From Lagopus muta (lineage: Eukaryota; Chordata; Aves; Galliformes; Phasianidae), in contig NC_064434.1 in assembly GCF_023343835.1 (NCBI RefSeq), forward strand, positions 19,325,505 to 19,389,504: a stretch of 64,000 bases of DNA. Reading direction: 5' to 3'. The notes beneath the pieces were generated by a model, which worked only from the letters and a program-made list of their open reading frames with translations, was not told where the DNA came from and did no database searches. The position numbers and the translations under genes were made by a program. Shown here one piece after another: positions 28,795 to 40,300 of the stretch; position 1 is the first letter of the stretch, and every line of letters starts with the position of its first letter.

Positions 28795-29016
28795 GCTGGG
28801 GAGGTTCGAGTTAAGTACTGGGGAAAAAATTCTGCAATGAGTGGTAGTGCATTGGAACAGGCTGGGAATGGAAGTGGTGGGGTCACCATTGCTAGAGGTT
28901 TTTGAGGAAGTTGTAGTTGTTGCACTTAATGGCATGGTTTAGTGGTGTGATCGTGATGGGTGGATGGTTGGACTCGGTGATCTTAGTGGTCTTTTCAACT
29001 GTTAATGATTTTATGT
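28795..29016 (+). mobile_element. CR1 3' fragment, forward
   Basis: It has 'GTGCATTGGAACAGGCTGGG', 'AGTGGTGGGGTCACCATTGC', 'GGACTCGGTGATCTTAGTGG' and a worn tail 'AATGATTTTATG'. With the reverse copy at 28,608-28,790 it makes an inverted pair with both 3' tails outward. Confidence 0.9.
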
Positions 29017-29019
29017 GGA

Positions 29020-31171
29020 AGAGTTATGCTTATCTCCTTGAAATCTATCTTAAGTGCAGCTTTCCAAGACTTCTGGAGCAAGTGTCAGTGCTCTTCGTGG
29101 GTGTGCTTGTGGCTGCCACTACTTTGAAAGTGCTTAATGTCATTATTTGAAAGACAGATGAAAAAGAAATTCTATTCTGTGTTGAAACCTTCCAAAAAAA
29201 GGCCATCAGTTTTCCAAATCATCCTAAAGGTCTGGGAAGTAGACTGGTTTAGAGCATGTGTGTGCTGAAGCCTGTTATTTTAAATGCCTGTATGGCTTCA
29301 CAGGAGGGAGTTATACATATCGTGCCATTGGTAAGGGTGCTAACTTGAAACTACCTTTTTCCAAAACTCACGACTTCTCAAAACCTACCTACAAGCCTGT
29401 TCTGTTCTGATTGGCTTTGGATTCCTGCTGCTGCTGTCCTCTAGAACAAAGTTTTCTGTGTTGTATTGTTTTCAGGAAGCTTTTCCTTTTTATGTATCTT
29501 ACCCCATTAGCTTGTAAGAATATGCATTCCACCATGCTGCAAGCATTTATTCATTTTCCCAACAGTTATTTCTATCTATTCTTAAAAATTGTACATCTTT
29601 TTTTTTTCTTTCCTCTTCAATCTATTATCTCTATAGTCCTGAATTCACTCTAGTTTTTAACTTTTTGGGGCTGATGAGGTGTACCTATAATAACATTTAA
29701 TATTTGTATCAGAACTGCTGACTAGAAATAGTTTGTGAGCACTGCATCTCTAGACATAGTTTAAAATTGTTTGCTCTTCTGCTGTTTTCTTAGTATCTTT
29801 GATAGTTTTCTACATTTTTCAGGTAGAAAACATTTGCTGATGTTGCTGGGAGTTGAAATACCTTAAGCTGTCTTATTTGGAAATGTGCTCATAAACACTT
29901 GCTATTCAAACAGTTATTGTAGAGACAAGAGGGTCTTAATTTCAGCCTAAAAGAGAGGTGTTCTGAACAAGTGGAAGAAATGCAGTTTATGATGCCTATT
30001 GTGATTACTAAATCACCAACAAGTCAGGGAAAAGAATGCAGGCGTGAATGAAATTTGTGGTGGTTGGAGGGAAGGATGTGGTGAGCTTTGGAAATGATTC
30101 CTGTCAGGTTCAGAGGAAGGCTGAGATACAAATAGCAAGAGGACTTTTATCAGTGTCAGGGGCTAGACAGTGCCTCATTTTGTGTGGTGTGTTGTGGGAT
30201 GTTTCTTTGTTTTCTTTTTCTCAGCTTCTATTTCATGAGGTTTTTCATCCTTCTGTTTCTTCTCTCACTCTGATTAATGTGTGTGTGTGGAGTGTGAATG
30301 GATACATAAATGCACAGTGATGTTTGACTGATCTGGCCTAATATTTTTTCAACTTGAACGCACAATTGTTAACACACAATGCTTTTTGCCCTGTGCAGTC
30401 TGCACGTAGAATCTCTACTCAAAACAAACAACAGTATGAATGTCATGAATGGGATGAAGAAGGCAAAAGATCGTAAGCTCAGGTTCTTTAAAGTGTAGAA
30501 AAATGTTTTCTTCAAATTCATAGCATTTACGTGTTAAAAGTGGCTCTCCTATTTGGAAAAGAGTGATGCAGCACTGTATTGTGGTATACCTGTGCTGACT
30601 TGTATCTGTTTCTAGGAAATTCGGTCATTGACAACTGATGTTATTCTGTGGTCTCTGTTTGTCCTGAGTATCCAGGTAATAGCCTAACTTGGGAGATGAC
30701 CCTAAAAATATATATGTATTTTGGAAAGTGGGTATTTATGTACTGAATCATCATTGTATACAGTGTAGTGCATCTTGATATTTGGAAGGCTTAACAGAGA
30801 AAAAGAATAAGTGGAGAATCATTAGTTTGAGCTCATTAGATGTGAACAACCATTTAATAGTCATATCTCAAAAACTAGTAGTTCAAGTCCTGCTCTACCG
30901 TGGTTAATTTTGCTTGGTTATCACCTCTTCTTGTGGACTACAGAAGTTATTTTACTTGTTCTTAAAAACTGTGGAGTCTACTTCAATCTAAGAAAAGCTG
31001 AAGTACAGGAGAAATGAGGTTAAGGAATCAAAAATGTACTTGAACTATTGAATCTGTTCAACAGAACTTTATTTTCACAATGTAATCGCACACTTTCAAA
31101 GTTAAAGAAATGACATAACAAACTCTGCAGGTTTTGGTAACTGAAATAGTACGTTTTCTTGCTCCTCATAG
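29020..31171 (+). other. FBXO25: FBXO25 intron 1, last part, nothing else recognised
   Basis: AT-rich intron with no supported exon. The open frames at 29,411-29,653 and 30,048-30,320 are unrecognised. Confidence 0.5.
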
Positions 31172-31315
31172 AGAAACCATGCCATTTTTGGGCCAAGACT
31201 GGAGGTCTCCTGGATGGAGGTGGGTTAAAACAGAAGATGGATGGAAACGATTTGAACCTTTTGGATCTGCGCTTCAGGGTGGAAACAGTCAGCTTAATGA
31301 CATCAGTCACACTGT
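31172..31315 (+). CDS. FBXO25: FBXO25 exon 2 (first coding exon)
   Basis: The acceptor is a good pyrimidine tract, TTTTCTTGCTCCTCATAG, ending at 31,171. Seven leader bases precede the ATG at 31,179, which has A at -3 (AACCATG). The exon encodes residues 1-45 and two bases of codon 46: [12 protein letters not shown], then the Trp-rich [12 protein letters not shown], conserved in FBXO25 and FBXO32. The donor GTAAG starts at 31,316. An in-frame ATG at 31,134 lies inside the upstream intron and is not the start. Confidence 0.95.
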
Positions 31316-34300
31316 GTAAGTTATCGACCCATGCAGAACCACGTTATTTTTATTTAACAGCAGGTGGGAAAGCTGCAATTGACTTAACTTGTGATCTCTT
31401 CATGTGTGTGAAGCATACAGATGCAGCTGTGTGCTTTGTTTATCTCTTCTGTAGACTGTCCATCTTCTTGTTGCTACTTCATGAGTTGCTTTTTTAGGCA
31501 GATGAATCTTATTCTATGTTGTGTAGTTGGATTGTTTTTTTTTCTCTTGAGACTGAAGTGATATCTGTAAGTTGCAAATGCAGCAAGTGTGGTGAAATGT
31601 TACCTTGAACGAAGCACTTCTGTTGATTGTGTACTGGATTGGACCCATTTATGGTAGTCATATATTGCCTTTGTTCTAAAAGCGTGACTCGTGCTATTTT
31701 TATGGCAGTTACCTAGTACTATATTTGTCTATATATGCCTCTGCAGAATGAGTGGTAACCATATTAGGCAGACTGAGAAGGAAATAAAGTAATATTGGTG
31801 GCAGAATGCCCACACACTGGTGTGATAGAAGTGGCTTTGTCCAAACAAATTCCTGATTTGTGTCTTTGCCACGAAGTATTTCTTTGGGATAACATTCTTG
31901 GTTATAAATTCCTGCTTAATGTCATCATAATGAGAAAAGGGAACATTCAGTGTTTTACTGTTAGTCCAGTAAATGATAAAGTAATCTGATCTAGTGGGAA
32001 TTTACTGGCAAGCTGGAACTTGCTCTATTCATACACCTGTGTTTTCTAAATTTGTGAACTGAACCTCAAGTGTGATCAAGTGGTGAAGAATTGCTATTGA
32101 GCTTGTCTCACAGAATCACAGAGATGAGGTTGAGGAGACCACCTGGGATCATCTAATCCAACCCTGAGTGCTTCAGGCAAGGTCATTGAGAGCACATTGC
32201 CCAGGATCACATCCATTGGCTTTGGATATCTCCAGAGCAGGAGATGAGACCACAACCTCTCTGGGCAGCATCTCAGGCTTTCGTTATGCCTTTACTACTT
32301 GTGTTCATCTGTTACTGATGCCATTTGGGCTTTTTTCCCACAGTCTGGCTGCTGTGGATACAAAAAATATTGGAAGAACTTTCAGTAAGTCTCTGAAGAA
32401 AAAGTTGCCTTCAGTATACTTGCAAATTTTTTTCTTCCTTTTTTCATAAATCTTTTATTGGCAGATGGAGTCTACTTTTGATGTTTACTTGCACAGCCAA
32501 TGAAGTCTTGTATTTTGTAGTTTGCTTTAATGAATATTTGGCAAGTATGACATCAAGAATAATCATTTTTGTGAATATCATTGTAAATGAAGACTTCTGT
32601 TTTTCTCATCATAATAGTACGTTGATTTTTTTTTTTTTTTGTCAATGTTTGCCTGTATATTTAGTGTGTGTATATACATATGCAGAATCTTTTCACCAAA
32701 GAACTAAATCAGACTGCTTTTACTGTTTCTTCAAGCTGAAGTACTCAGCTTTTTCTTAGTTTTGAAGGATCTTACTGTTGAACTTTCTGGGAACTGTGTT
32801 GCTAGGAATGGATTTAAATGAAGTGCTTGAGAAGATACAAGATTATTGAAGTTAAGGATTAAAAAAAAAGCATAAATTTGAAGGGACTGGTCATGAAATG
32901 CTCTGGATAAAAGTTTGATATCGGCAATGTTGCACAATTTGAATTTCTTAGGCTGGCTTGCCAACTTGTAGAATCCCAAACTTGAGAATCACCCTATTCT
33001 GCAACAGATGGTCTCATCTATAGTAATTCCCCAGTTTTCCATCTTCCGTGTCTTCTACTTAGCATAGCCAAACCACACCATATTCCCCAATCCTATTTCT
33101 TTGTCGCTTCAGTATATGCAGCTTTAAATGTATATTGAGGAAAGCTAAACTGCGGTGTTCAAGTTGGTGGTACTTGGCATAATAGCAGTACCTTGGAGTA
33201 ATTTCATTACAGCTTGAGAACTCTGGATCTATGAGTTAACTTCTGTTGCTCAACACTGATTAATGTCTATACAAAATACAGGATAATTTAGGTAGGAAAG
33301 GACTTCTGGAAGCCATCTGGTTCAAAGACAACTCAATGCAGGGGCAGTGACGTTGGGTTGGGCTGGCAGGGTAGTCATTTCTGTCTGTGGTATTTCTCAT
33401 CTGATTATCTAAATGATCTGTGGTGTTCACAGAAGTTCTGTGAGCACTGGATAGGAGTCCTCAGTCTCAGATAAGTTTAGCATTTGACGAATATATTGTA
33501 ATTTTGTTTGGTACAGGCACTAAACTTAGGAATTTTCCATATTTGGATAGACTAGGACTATGTCTCCATAGGTAAATGCATGATGTGAAGGCATTTCTTC
33601 TTTGATGAGAAAAGAAGCAAGGGAATGAAGAAGAATAGCTGTTGTTAAGATAGCCCTGCGAAGTCTTCCGCTCCAGAAGGTTGTTAAAATAGTGTCATGA
33701 AACTACATTTTTGAAAGAGTGGAAATTCTGGCATGCTTTTTGTGTGGAATATTATAGTTTAAGCTATATGTAGGACACAGTATGTTCTGCTTTTAGAAGC
33801 TACAGAGCAATCTGTGTCATCAATCAATCTATCGTCAAGACTTGAACTTAAGAACAGCTATACACGGGCAATATTAAGTATGCATTTAAATCCTGTCAGG
33901 TGCAGTCAGATGTTAGGAATGGTGGTATGGTGACAACTGTTAACATGAAGTTATCATACATATAATGGTGTATGTAGCACATGATTCAGTTCTTTGACTT
34001 TGTATAGCTGCACTTTGGTGGTTGGAGGAGCAGGAGTTGGTATTTGGAGTGGTGGCTTTGAACAGCCAGCTCTTCAAATTTCTTAAAGGAATGCAAAGAA
34101 AAAGGCAAAAATTTGCTGTAGACATGCTCTTGGTTCTGTCCTGTTCTTTCTGATAGCTGTGGGACCCTTACTTTCTTTTCAGTGTCTGGAAACACACCAA
34201 CCTCTTATGTTTTTCCAAGAATAACATTGGTTACTGATACATAGAAAAGGACTACACACAAAGTGAACAATGAATTCTTCTTTCCCAAGGAGGTGAAGTC

Positions 34301-37300
34301 TCATGTGAGAAAATCCTCAGGCAAAGTTTCATCTCTAAAATGACATGAATTCCTGGAATGTCATGGCTGAATTTGGATATCAGACAAACATATTTGAAAT
34401 AGCCCTCTTTGCAATTCCTCTTGTTAATTGACTGGTCTTATTAGGCTGCCTTGCTTGCTTGTCTGATACTAGAGGAAGTGTTTGGGAAGGAAAGAGGCTT
34501 TAAATAACTGCAGATAGATTACTGCTCTACATTGCTTTCCAGGGGCTCTTTCTCTCCAGGAACAAAAGTAGGAATTGTGCCAGATAAACCTTCCTGTTCT
34601 AAAGATGGCCTTTCTCAATGCTTCCTGCCCTGCCTGGCCCAGTGCACTGGGTCAGTGAGCGTGTTTCTGTTCTGCCTGATCTATACAGCAGAACATCAGC
34701 CTGGATCTCAATGGCTTGTAGCTGACGTTAGGGTGATAAAGCCAGAAGCTTTACCAGGAGTGCTGGGCTCTTTTTTGGATTCTGCAACAACTTTTCATGT
34801 GATGTGGTGATACAGTCAATGTTAAAACTTAATTCTTTTAGTGAACTTGGTGATTTCTCTTATGAAAGCTTTTTTTTGGGGGGGGGAGGCACCACAGAGC
34901 ACTAAAAGCAAACAAAAACTGGAAGGTTAGAACACTACATAATCCAAATAAGTTGTCAGTGTCATATTCTACTTTCAGTGGTTGCCAGTTTCTTTTCTCC
35001 TCTTTCACTGTCTGACTAGATGTGATGTCTAGTCAGTACTGGAAAATGTGGAAGTACTAAGTCTATGCTTTAAATGCCTTCAGACATGAACTAAGCCCTC
35101 AGCTTGAATTTAGCTCTACTTGAATGCAGAGGTGTTGCTTCTTTTTGAGGGGGGGGGGAGGGGGGTTGTTAAACGTCAGATGAAAATTCCTGAGTTTTCT
35201 AAACTCACATATCATTAAGTTGAGCTGATTTGTGCAATCAAACTTTTTGTGCAGTATTTAATAGTTCTTAAAAGATTGTTCAAACCTGAAAATTTCAACT
35301 TTGTAAGTGAGCAGTAGTAGACTAATGCAATTTTTACCATGTGATGCCTTACTACAGGTTACTTTTGCATAAACCAGTGACCTTCAGTTTTAGCATTTGC
35401 ATTTTGCTGCTAGAATTTGAACCTCAAACATGTTGCTAAATAGATTCAATAGGTAATTCTAGATCTTAAGAAAAGTAAGGGAAGTAAGGAAAAAGTAAGG
35501 GAAAGTAAGGGAAGTATGGGAAAAGTGATGTATACTACTTTCTTATCAAAAATGCTGATGAAGAAATAAGTCTTATAGTTCAATTTCAATGTGCTGTACC
35601 CTGAGTTACTCAAGTTATCTACACAAGGTTATTGCCTCTATGTAAAATGCATGCTCATTATCTAGATTGCTGTTCCTTATAATTTTCTGTGAAAATTGAA
35701 ACAACAACCTTAACTGCATGTAGCACAGGTAGAGTTTTTAATGTATATGAACATTAGAATATAAGCTTATGTGAGAAATAGAATTGCTATAGTCAGTCCT
35801 CAGTGTCAAGTTATGTAACTTGCTCTCAGAAGTGACAAAGGTTTAGCTTTGATTGTCCCCTGGAAGAGCTAGGGGTCACTGCATGGTTCTTGATGCCCTG
35901 TGACATCTGGTAGCACAGTATGGTAACTCCTAAATCATGGACAGTGTTGTGATTTGTGCATTTAACAAGTTTTCCTTATTTTTCACCAAAATTGAGAGTG
36001 GTTAGAAGAGAGATGCCTTTTTGCTGTCGTCTTGCCCTTGTGTGGTTGTGCAGTAATTTTGTGCTGATCTTCACCTGTGTGCTGCCATTTCATGGCTCAG
36101 TCCATTTCAAATTGTGACTTTGGTATCCTCAAACTTAGCAGATAGGCAATTGTTCAGCTACTACTGTCTCCTCAGTAGTCTGTTCTTAGTATCGCTAATG
36201 ACTTAGGAGGTAATAGCTACTAAGAAGATACTTGTATCAAAGTGATTAAATGCGCACAAAATTCAACACTCTGGGAAGAAAAGAACATAGTAGCATATAT
36301 CTTGAGAGAGGTTGCTTCCTACCTTCAAGTAGATGGCCAACATGTAAAAAACAACTTATTTTTCTACCAAGTTTTTTGATGTAGAGAATTATAAGCAGTG
36401 TGCAGCGTAGGTATTTAATTACTGCTGTTCTAATTATGTCTTTATTTTAGTATCTTAACTGGCGGTGATGATGATGAAATGTATGCTTCTGAGGACTGTG
36501 AATTTGCAGCCAAGAAAAGGAAAAAAGATCACTGTAGAAACACCACGGATTCACAATGTAAGGCTGAGTTATTTTCCTTTATTTTAAACTGTTGTAGATT
36601 CAGCCATTCATATATATTCATATACAGGATAGTTTTCTAAATTATGTCTGTCTTTGTACTGGCCAGAAGTTTAGTGCCAGAAGTTATGCATCTTAATTGA
36701 GCTGTGGCATTGGTCATCTATTGTGGGATTTACAAAGATTCAAAGTAATTCATTTAAGAATAGCAGTTTCTAATTAGTAAGCATCAAATGAAAACTGCTG
36801 TTCTGCTTTGTGGTCTAGTTTTAGATTAAATTCTTCTGGCTGCTTAGGGAAGTCATTGCTTATCAAAGCAGCACTTTTATTTTCAATTATTTCTATATTT
36901 GCTTACACAAATAGCTCTAGAATTAGTTCAGGAGTAAATATATTTTGTCATAATGCTTTTGTTAAAGATTTTGCCTGTATTGAGTTTCATGAAAAATATC
37001 TTCATTGAAATATCAAATCTATTTTTGTTGATTGCTGGTTTTAAAAGAGGACCCGTGTTTTAGATTGCAAGCGTATGGCAGCAAGAAAAGTACTTGAAAT
37101 TGAGAACTTGATAGAGTGAGTAGAAGAAGAAAAAAGTTTATAGCAAACTGTGGAGGCTTCTAGTGCATTGATCTTGAAGTGATTTTCATTATTTGTACCT
37201 TCTGAAATTAACAGATTGCCATAGAGGAAGCTGAAAGCATCCTCCAGCTTGCCTTGGTTTAGAAAGTGTTTCAATATACTGGAATGGCGATATGTAAGAG

Positions 37301-40300
37301 AACTTTCATTTGCCACTGTATCCAGACTTCTGAAGGCTGAATGTAGAAATTGCCTTTGTGGGTCTTGCATAGTTGGCTTTCCTGCAGGGTTCTTAAAAAA
37401 CAGGTTAGAGAAGTAGAGCCTTCAGTGAAAAAAGGCTGTGCCTTTCTATTCCCTTGTGTGCTAAAGAGCCTTGTGTACTGAGAAGTATTGGTGCTTATAA
37501 GAGAGAGATTGTTTTTTGGTATGCAGTAAAAAAAAAAAAATAATAGTGCTACATCTGCCAGTGGCCCCCACTCCTGTTTGATTTATGTTGTTTAACTTTA
37601 GTATGTTTTAAAGTGTGTAACTTCTGACATTTGTAGCTGTTCTTTTCAGCTCTGAAAAACTTCCTTCACCAAAATTGTTCTATCTCCCCTCTTATTAAGC
37701 ATTTTATTGAGGATGGTCTATTTTCTTCAAAGCCTTCCTGGAATGTACTACCTCAAATGGAAGTCTAAAAGTTCTTATGTTTCTATTTCAGGTTTTTATC
37801 GTGAAAATTGGATTTACGTTCATAAGGAAAGCACCAGAGAAGTAAGTTCTGTATGCTCTGGGTCATCAATTTCTACGGTCTTTGTGCTTAAATGGCAACT
37901 CTCATATAAGAGGAAAAACATGTGTTCTGCATCTTCTTATTGTACTTAATTCTTTCTTCACTGATAGCGTTATGACTGTGGGAGGCAAAGGCAGGTAGCA
38001 AAGTCACTTTTGTGTGACTTTTATGTGGATAGTTCTGGTAAGGATGTGGGAACTTGAGTGTATGTTTAGGGTCACCCATGCCAAAACACACTGCCTAAAA
38101 CCACTCACTGCTATCCTTCATAAGCTGTATGATGGATAGTATAGATAGATAGCTGTATGATAGATGTATCTGGATGATTTTCCCTACTCCCCACTTGTAC
38201 AGAAGTTACTGTACTGGTGATGTGACTATTTGCTTGTGTTTTTTGCCAGTTCCTGGAGTGGACAAAATATTTTATTGTTTGAATTAAATTCCTATTTGAG
38301 TCTTCTAAACTCACATATCAAGTTGAGCTGATTAGTGTAATTAAACTTTTTGTGCAGTATTTGATAGTCCTTCTTAAAAGATGGTTCAAAGCTGAAAATT
38401 TAAACTTTGTGAGTAGGAGTGGACTAATACAATTTTTTTGCCATGTAATGCCTTAATACTTTTGCATATAAAATACTTTTTTGGTTACTTTTGCATAAAC
38501 TTTATTGTTTGAATTTAGTTATTATTGTCTTCTGATAATTGACTATCCTCATTACCAGTTCTCCTTTGGTTCTCTTAGCAGGGTTGATTACTTATAGTCA
38601 TTCTTGTATCTTATGCTGGCATGACAGCACTAGACAGTATCAGCATTGTGACCATGCAGGAACAGAATAGATTCTCAGAACACTTGATACCAGAGTGGAC
38701 AATGATTATGAATTTATGGTCTTGCTACCAAGTAACATTGCCAAGGTACCTGATAGATAGGCTATTTGGAACTGGTTTCATTTCTTCTTCAAGAAATAAT
38801 AATAAAAAAATCTTCAGGTCAGATATATCACAGTTCCAGGGAATGTGGTGTAGGTATGCTTCTGTTGCATGGCAGTGTTTTTTGTAGACCATTTTGTTTG
38901 ATGGGTGAGGTTGTTCTCCTGTTTGCTTTTTTCCTACTTCCCGTGTTTATTCCTTTTCTCAGAGACATGGCTACTGCACTTTGGGAGAAGCTTTTAATCG
39001 CCTGGATTTTTCAAGTGCAATTCAGGACATCAGAAGGTTCAATTACGTGGTCAAAGTAAGCTCTTTATTTTATATGTTTTTCTTTACAAATGTGTTTGCT
39101 GATAGGCCCACGCATACAAAAGTTGCACTGATAGGTCTGTGTAAATATCCTGTATATATATGTAACTTATACTGCGTGAAGCAGCTGGACTTCTACTTGA
39201 AACAGAATAATTCTTCTATTGTGAGAACTAGTTATATTCTTTTGTGGAAGCCTTCAGCTTAGGAAGGATGGTGATGGCCAGTGTTCTGCTATATATTTAC
39301 AGTGAAACAGTGGTAGATCCAGTTGTTGCTCTATCTCAGTAATGAAATCTCTTTAAAGGAAAATAATTCCCCTACAAACAAAAATAGGAAAGCAAGGTAA
39401 CTCTTAAGTACAGTAACTCTTAAGTACATGGACTAGACGTAATACTTGTCAGAACAATATTTGATGTGTAAATATTCTTCAGTTTCTTCTACAGCTTCTT
39501 AATAGCGTGATTAACTGTATTACTGTTTTTCGTTAGACAATTCATCTTTGTTAAAATCCCATGTAACCTAATTGTATTCCAGCAATTTTATTGAAGTTGT
39601 CTTTTAACAATAATATAGTGGCTTGAAGTTTATAGGAAAAGTACGTTGTGTAAATACCATGATTCTTTCTTCTTGCAAAGGCCCTTTCTCTGTTTTAACT
39701 GGTTTTTGTGGGGACAGATCTAGTCTTGAGGACAAAGGGTCTGAAACCATGAGTGTAGGGAAGTCCTATCATCCCTTAACTTTCAAGATGTCTGCCTACT
39801 TGAAATGATGCTCCAGGCCCTTTGTCATCTTTGTGGCCTTCTGCTGGACTCTCCAGGAGATCCCTGTCTTTTTTGTACCAGGGAGCCCAGGACTAGATGC
39901 AGTACTCCAGGTGAGACCTGACCAAAGCAGAGACTGGGAGGAGCACCTCCCTTGACCTGCTGGCCGTGTTCCATTTATTGCACCCTAGGATCCCACTGAC
40001 GTTGGCCACCAGGGCTCACTGCTGGATTAACGTGCTAGTTATGCATGAACACAGTAATGACTAGTTTTGTGTGGTGGGCTGCTTCTTGTGTTCAAGGATA
40101 GAAAGATAAAGTTTTGTTTTAGTTTATTCTTATATATCAGCTCATACTGAGTATCTCTGCTTGAATCCCAGATTGCCAAGGTGATCCACTTTGAATCTCC
40201 AGCTAAGTAACCACCTTCAACCATTGTCAAAAGTTAATACCAGTGTCTGTTCAAGACCCTAGTGGTCTCAGTGGAGGTTTTCCTATACTTGTTATGCTGT

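Larger units (their letters stand above)
31316..36450 (+). other. FBXO25: FBXO25 intron 2 (5.1 kb)
   Basis: Contains two CR1 fragments (32,110 and 33,281, both reverse), two long G-runs (34,878-34,886 and 35,148-35,166), a small GTAAGG-type tandem array (35,472-35,527), and one member of a diverged repeat also present in intron 4 (35,183-35,374). The open frame at 34,532-34,810 is unrecognised and not supported as an exon. Confidence 0.85.

Noticed and set aside
31134-31178. Upstream in-frame ATG that would add 15 residues to FBXO25
   Set aside because: It lies upstream of the strong splice acceptor ending at 31,171 and so in intron 1. The conserved start MPFLGQDW is at 31,179.
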